A DNA stretch of 10,104 bases from CAKAHY01 sp963522175 (GTDB lineage Bacteria > Bacillota > Clostridia > Lachnospirales > Lachnospiraceae): positions 1-10,104 of the forward strand of contig CAUQXC010000020.1 in the NCBI GenBank assembly GCA_963522175.1, read 5' to 3'. Under the pieces are notes generated by a model. It saw only the letters and a list, made by a program, of their open reading frames with translations. It searched no databases and had not been told where the DNA came from. Below are positions 8,074 to 10,104 of this stretch, piece by piece. The stretch's first letter is position 1, and each line of letters opens with the position of its first letter. Made by a program: the position numbers and the translations under genes.

Positions 8074-8949
8074 TTAAAACTTATGATTTACTATATGCGA
8101 CATATTTTGCATTATCTGTTTTGCTACACTCGCATTATTCATAGTATATATGTGTATATTATTTACACCATTTGATATAAGATCTATTATTTGATTGCAT
8201 GCATATATTATACCGGCTTGTTTCATAGAATCCTTATCATCTTGGAATTTATCAGCTATAGATAAGAATTTTGAAGGTATATTAGCATTTGACAGTTCTT
8301 TTATCTTTTTTAATTGAACTACATTGGTAACAGGCATTATACCAGCTACTACAGGTATACTTACTCCAGCACTTCTTAGTTTATACATAAAATTATAGAA
8401 AATAGAATTATCAAAAAACATCTGTGTAGTAATAAAATCAGCACCCATATCCTGTTTTAGTTTTAGATAGTTTATATCTTCATTTTGATTTTTACTTTCA
8501 GGATGCACTTCTGGATAACAAGCTGCACCTACACAAAAATCATAGTTCGACTTGATATACTCTATTAATTCACTTGCATATAGTAAATCATCTTTTTTAG
8601 CAAACTTCTCTTTGTCTATGATATCTCCCCTAAGAGCAAGTATATTTTGTATATTATTTTCTTTTAATTGCACCAATTTCTCATCTATATTATCTTTACT
8701 AGATCCTACACAAGTAAGATGAGCAAGCGCTGGTGTGTTAAGCTCATTTTTTATGTAGCTTGCTACTCTAACTGTATTTTCGCTCGCACCACCATTAGCA
8801 CCGTAAGTTACAGAGCAAAATGCAGGGTGCAATTTTGATATCTCTTCAACTGTATTTAATACTGGTTCTATAGGTTGACCATACTTTTGTGGAAATACCT
8901 CAAAAGATATATGTAATTTATCATCACTTAATATTTTATCTATTCTCAT
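8074..8949 (-). CDS. metF: Methylenetetrahydrofolate reductase
   Basis: Flavoprotein that reduces 5,10-methylene-THF to 5-methyl-THF, the methyl donor for MetH encoded downstream in the same direction. The 291-residue length matches E. coli MetF (296). Family motifs seen: SFEVFPQK (15-22, with the catalytic glutamate at E17), SVTYGANGG (46-54), HLTCVG (77-82), LALRGD (104-109, with the folate-contacting aspartate D109), AACYPEVHPE (142-151) and TTQMFFD (174-180). The ATG at 8947-8949 has TAGGAG (8957-8962) seven bases upstream, and no in-frame start lies between them. It is first in the likely metF, activation protein, metH operon. No MetV-like zinc partner, as paired with MetF in many acetogens, is next to it, so this looks like the simple bacterial MetF with an NAD(P)H-type donor. 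That donor is inferred. Confidence 0.96.
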   Translation of the reverse strand: MRIDKILSDDKLHISFEVFPQKYGQPIEPVLNTVEEISKLHPAFCSVTYGANGGASENTVRVASYIKNELNTPALAHLTCVGSSKDNIDEKLVQLKENNIQNILALRGDIIDKEKFAKKDDLLYASELIEYIKSNYDFCVGAACYPEVHPESKNQNEDINYLKLKQDMGADFITTQMFFDNSIFYNFMYKLRSAGVSIPVVAGIMPVTNVVQLKKIKELSNANIPSKFLSIADKFQDDKDSMKQAGIIYACNQIIDLISNGVNNIHIYTMNNASVAKQIMQNMSHIVNHKF

Positions 8950-8976
8950 AATACAACTCCTAAATTTTTTTCTTAA

Positions 8977-9005
8977 ATTATATCACAAAATCAAATAAAA
9001 TCATA
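8977..9005 (-). promoter_or_regulatory. Likely promoter of the metF-metH operon
   Basis: On the - strand TGATATAAT (8977-8985) is a perfect extended -10 (TG-N-TATAAT). At the normal 17-base spacing the -35 position (9000-9005, TATGAT) is weak, which is usual with an extended -10. Transcription would begin near 8970, giving a leader of only about 20 bases with the TAGGAG ribosome binding site in it. Confidence 0.7.
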
Positions 9006-9025
9006 ACTATAAATTCTTATGATTT
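8998..9025 (-). promoter_or_regulatory. Perfect 9-bp inverted repeat, candidate operator of metF
   Basis: AAATCATAA (8998-9006) and TTATGATTT (9017-9025) are exact reverse complements separated by ten bases. The element covers the -35 position and runs upstream of the metF -10, where a repressor or activator dimer could bind. The surroundings are AT-rich, so chance is possible. Confidence 0.4.
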
Positions 9026-9141
9026 GTTATAAGTATTTCTTATTATTGAATCAAAACTACCGGCTTATACATTATACTTATAAAAGTGGACACATATTTT
9101 AGGGAGCTTATATAAAGCCTCTATTTTTTATGACTTTGTAC

Positions 9142-9163
9142 AGATGTGTTATAGATGTGTTAT
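9142..9163. repeat. Two tandem copies of an 11-bp unit
   Basis: AGATGTGTTAT occurs twice back to back with no mismatch, between the ssrA terminator and the metF promoter region. No role is apparent. The length, one helical turn, would suit a pair of protein sites on one DNA face. Confidence 0.5.
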
Positions 9164-9172
9164 TTTGACATT

Positions 9173-9210
9173 AAAAAAGGAAATGCCAAACTATATAACT
9201 TAGCATTTCC
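9173..9210 (-). terminator. Intrinsic terminator of ssrA
   Basis: On the - strand GGAAATGC (9203-9210) pairs exactly with GCATTTCC (9179-9186) across a 16-base loop that can partly pair further, and is followed by TTTTTT (9173-9178). It begins about 41 bases after the mature tmRNA 3' end and isolates ssrA from metF, which has the same orientation. Confidence 0.88.
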
Positions 9211-9251
9211 AATACATTAACTTCTAATAAAATATGATTGTAAAATATAAT

Positions 9252-9603
9252 TGGTGGAGATGAGGGGAGTCGAACCCCTGTCCGCAAGCCCATTCCCTGC
9301 TACGTCTACATGCTTAGTCATCTCTTTTAAAATCTCAACTCTCATGGCACCGAGTGACAGGTTCCATGATCATACAGCCTTAATTAGTCCGCAATGGGTC
9401 AAGACAACCCCCAAAGCAGTTCCCTGCATAAATAGCGTCAGCTCTTAATCGGCAGGAGGACTAAGAGGGACGAGCTGCAACTAGGCAGCTAATAAATTAT
9501 TTTCGTTTGCGTTTGTTTTAAAATTCCCCAGTTTTTACGTGACCCAGAGTAACACGACATGCTGTCTCAAGTTCAAAACCCACGTCGAAACCGGTACACC
9601 CCC
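9252..9603 (-). ncRNA. ssrA: Transfer-messenger RNA (tmRNA)
   Basis: A one-piece tmRNA of about 352 bases that rescues stalled ribosomes: it is charged with alanine, then serves as message for a degradation tag. The 3' end on the - strand reads CTCATCTCCACCA (CCA encoded, 9252-9254), preceded by the T-arm GGGGTTCGACTCCCC. The 5' end GGGGGTG (9597-9603) pairs with CATCTCC to make the seven-base acceptor stem with two G-U pairs. The conserved GGTTTCGACG follows it as the D-loop region. These two ends fix the coordinates. The middle contains the tag frame and GC-rich stretches expected of pseudoknots. It has its own promoter upstream and terminator downstream. A short extra leader of about 24 bases would be removed by RNase P. 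No sign that it is split or permuted. Confidence 0.97.
9481..9510 (-). other. tmRNA tag reading frame
   Basis: Inside the tmRNA, GCA (9508-9510) opens a frame reading ANENNLLAA and ending at TAG (9481-9483). The start resembles the E. coli tag (ANDENYALAA), and the LAA ending is the usual ClpXP recognition signal. The exact resume codon is inferred; the frame stays open upstream, so a slightly longer tag is possible. Confidence 0.75.
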
Positions 9604-9633
9604 GTGTATAGTTTCAATGAAGTTAACTAACTC

Positions 9634-9662
9634 ATTATAGCATATTTAATAATAGGATACAA
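9634..9662 (-). promoter_or_regulatory. Promoter of ssrA
   Basis: On the - strand TGCTATAAT gives an extended -10 (TATAAT at 9634-9639) and TTGTAT (9657-9662) a partial -35, spaced exactly 17 bases. Transcription would start near 9627, about 24 bases before the mature tmRNA 5' end. Confidence 0.75.
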
Positions 9663-9664
9663 GC

Positions 9665-9814
9665 CAGTATGGTTTGGTAGGTTTGTATAATTTCTTATCA
9701 CATTACAGTATGGTTTGGTAGGTTTGTATAATTTCTTATCACATTACAGTATGGTTTGGTAGATTTTTATAATTTCTTATCACATTACAGTATGGTTTGG
9801 TAGGTTTGTATAAT
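9665..9814. repeat. 41-bp tandem repeats, 3.7 copies, next to the ssrA promoter
   Basis: Full copies occupy 9665-9705, 9706-9746 and 9747-9787, and a 27-base partial copy 9788-9814. Copies 1 and 2 are identical; copy 3 differs at two positions. Each unit begins CAGTATGGTTTGGTAGG, contains GGTTTG twice, a TATAAT on the + strand and the small dyad ATAA-TTTC-TTAT. The units abut with no spacers, so this is not CRISPR. The array begins two bases upstream of the ssrA -35 position. Because 41 is not a multiple of three, it is unlikely to be coding. Confidence 0.93.
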
Positions 9815-9838
9815 CCGTTTATAAGCAAAGGGAAATAT

Positions 9839-9902
9839 AAAAATCTCCATAAAAATTTCATAAATTATATTGAAAAAATACGCAAAAAAATCTCCATAAA
9901 AA
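9839..9902. repeat. Pair of 17-bp direct repeats
   Basis: AAAAATCTCCATAAAAA is present exactly at 9839-9855 and 9886-9902, 47 bases apart. On the - strand each reads TTTTTATGGAGATTTTT. The A-rich flanks make part of the match easy by chance; the central TCTCCAT is the informative part. Confidence 0.6.
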
Positions 9903-10058
9903 AGCCTAAATTTGTATATAAATATTATCAAAAACTTATTAAAAAATATTAAAATAAAAGATCTGGGAAGGAAGGCTAAAACTCTTGCTACAAGCCGATT
10001 TAAATTATCTTATAAAAACCTTTGAAAAGTTCTGAAAAATACATCTAATTATGTAATG

Positions 10059-10075
10059 TGCTATAACATATGTTA
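10059..10075 (+). promoter_or_regulatory. Possible promoter and operator for a gene beyond the right edge
   Basis: TGCTATAAC (10059-10067) resembles an extended -10 on the + strand and overlaps the perfect 12-bp palindrome TAACATATGTTA (10064-10075). An outer pair TGTAA (10052-10056) and TTACA (10073-10077) adds more symmetry. No good -35 is seen. A downstream AGAGAGGAA (10094-10100 region) could be the ribosome binding site. Confidence 0.35.
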
Positions 10076-10086
10076 CACAATTGAAT

Positions 10087-10104
10087 AAAAAAGAGAGGAA
10101 CTCT
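10087..10104 (-). terminator. Possible terminator of a - strand gene beyond the right edge
   Basis: On the - strand AGAG-TTC-CTCT followed by C and TTTTTT looks like the end of a hairpin plus U-tract, with the stem probably continuing past the window. The same bases could instead be a + strand ribosome binding site, so only one reading is likely to be right. Confidence 0.3.

Larger units (their letters stand above)
9815..10104. other. AT-rich stretch without a convincing gene
   Basis: No frame here has both a plausible length and a ribosome binding site; a roughly 40-codon - strand frame running into the 41-bp repeats is judged spurious. The stretch holds two copies of AAAAATCTCCATAAAAA, a less AT-rich patch (about 9961-9998) with short self-complementary pieces (CTTG-CTA-CAAG), and possible control signals at the right edge. 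Confidence 0.6.

Noticed and set aside
9082..9106. Possible insertion-sequence end (AAGTGGACACATATTTTAGG)
   Set aside because: It vaguely recalls IS3-type termini, but no matching inverted partner, target duplication or transposase fragment is seen.
9098..9132. Weak + strand hairpin GAGCTT...AAGCCTC followed by a T-rich run
   Set aside because: The stem is short with a bulge and no + strand gene lies upstream for it to terminate.
9252..9290. Integration (att) site at the tmRNA 3' end
   Set aside because: tmRNA 3' ends are common island targets, but no second copy of the CCCCTCATCTCCACCA end and no integrase is visible in the window.
9251..9448. Open frame on the + strand beginning MVEMRGVEPLSASPFPATS
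   Set aside because: It is the antisense of the tmRNA 3' part. This peptide is a well-known kind of false gene call over tmRNA; no ribosome binding site fits.
9665..9814. CRISPR array
   Set aside because: The 41-bp units are directly adjacent without unique spacers, and no cas genes are in the window.
9700..9880. - strand frame of about 40 codons running into the 41-bp repeats
   Set aside because: The repeat length is not a multiple of three, the frame ends inside the array, and no ribosome site precedes it.

Overview
The window looks like chromosomal DNA from a low-GC anaerobic Firmicute, probably a Clostridia relative such as Peptostreptococcaceae or Tissierellia. The evidence is the strong AT bias, heavy use of ATA isoleucine codons in the right half, AGGAGG-type ribosome binding sites, extended -10 promoters, a short B12-dependent MetH with its reactivation domain on a separate gene, and ECF-type transport genes. 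The species cannot be fixed from the sequence alone.

Left part (1-4567, + strand): a tightly packed transport operon. The last codons of an upstream gene are followed by an exporter-fold ABC half-transporter (49-1758), a double-ATPase ECF protein (1761-3278), an ECF transmembrane (T) component that starts at a TTG inside the preceding gene (3268-3972), and an MptD/Trep_Strep-type substrate-binding (S) membrane component (3983-4567). Genes are separated by 2-10 bases or overlap, so they are almost certainly made together. The last three form a complete self-contained ECF importer. The first is probably one half of a heterodimeric exporter-fold ABC transporter whose partner lies just upstream of the window. 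The substrate is not shown by the sequence.

Junction (4568-4870): two consecutive well-formed ribosome binding sites, one for a three-codon minicistron and one for an unrecognised 42-codon frame, then a strong hairpin terminator oriented for the - strand genes. The operon and the met genes converge here, and codon and base use change across it, so the left cassette may have been acquired.

Middle part (4871-8949, - strand): a methionine-synthesis operon read metF, then the MetH activation-domain protein, then metH. MetF makes 5-methyl-THF, MetH moves that methyl group to homocysteine through cobalamin, and the separate activation protein is expected to rescue oxidised cobalamin with SAM and a reductant. 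The likely promoter lies about 28 bases before metF, overlapped upstream by a perfect 9-bp inverted repeat. No riboswitch fits in the predicted short leader.

Right part (8950-10104): the tmRNA gene ssrA (- strand, 9252-9603) with its own terminator and an extended -10 promoter. Immediately upstream of that promoter is a block of 41-bp tandem repeats (3 full copies plus a partial). The final 290 bases are AT-rich with no convincing gene. They hold short direct repeats and, at the edge, a palindrome overlapping a possible + strand promoter and either a ribosome binding site or a - strand terminator for something beyond the window.
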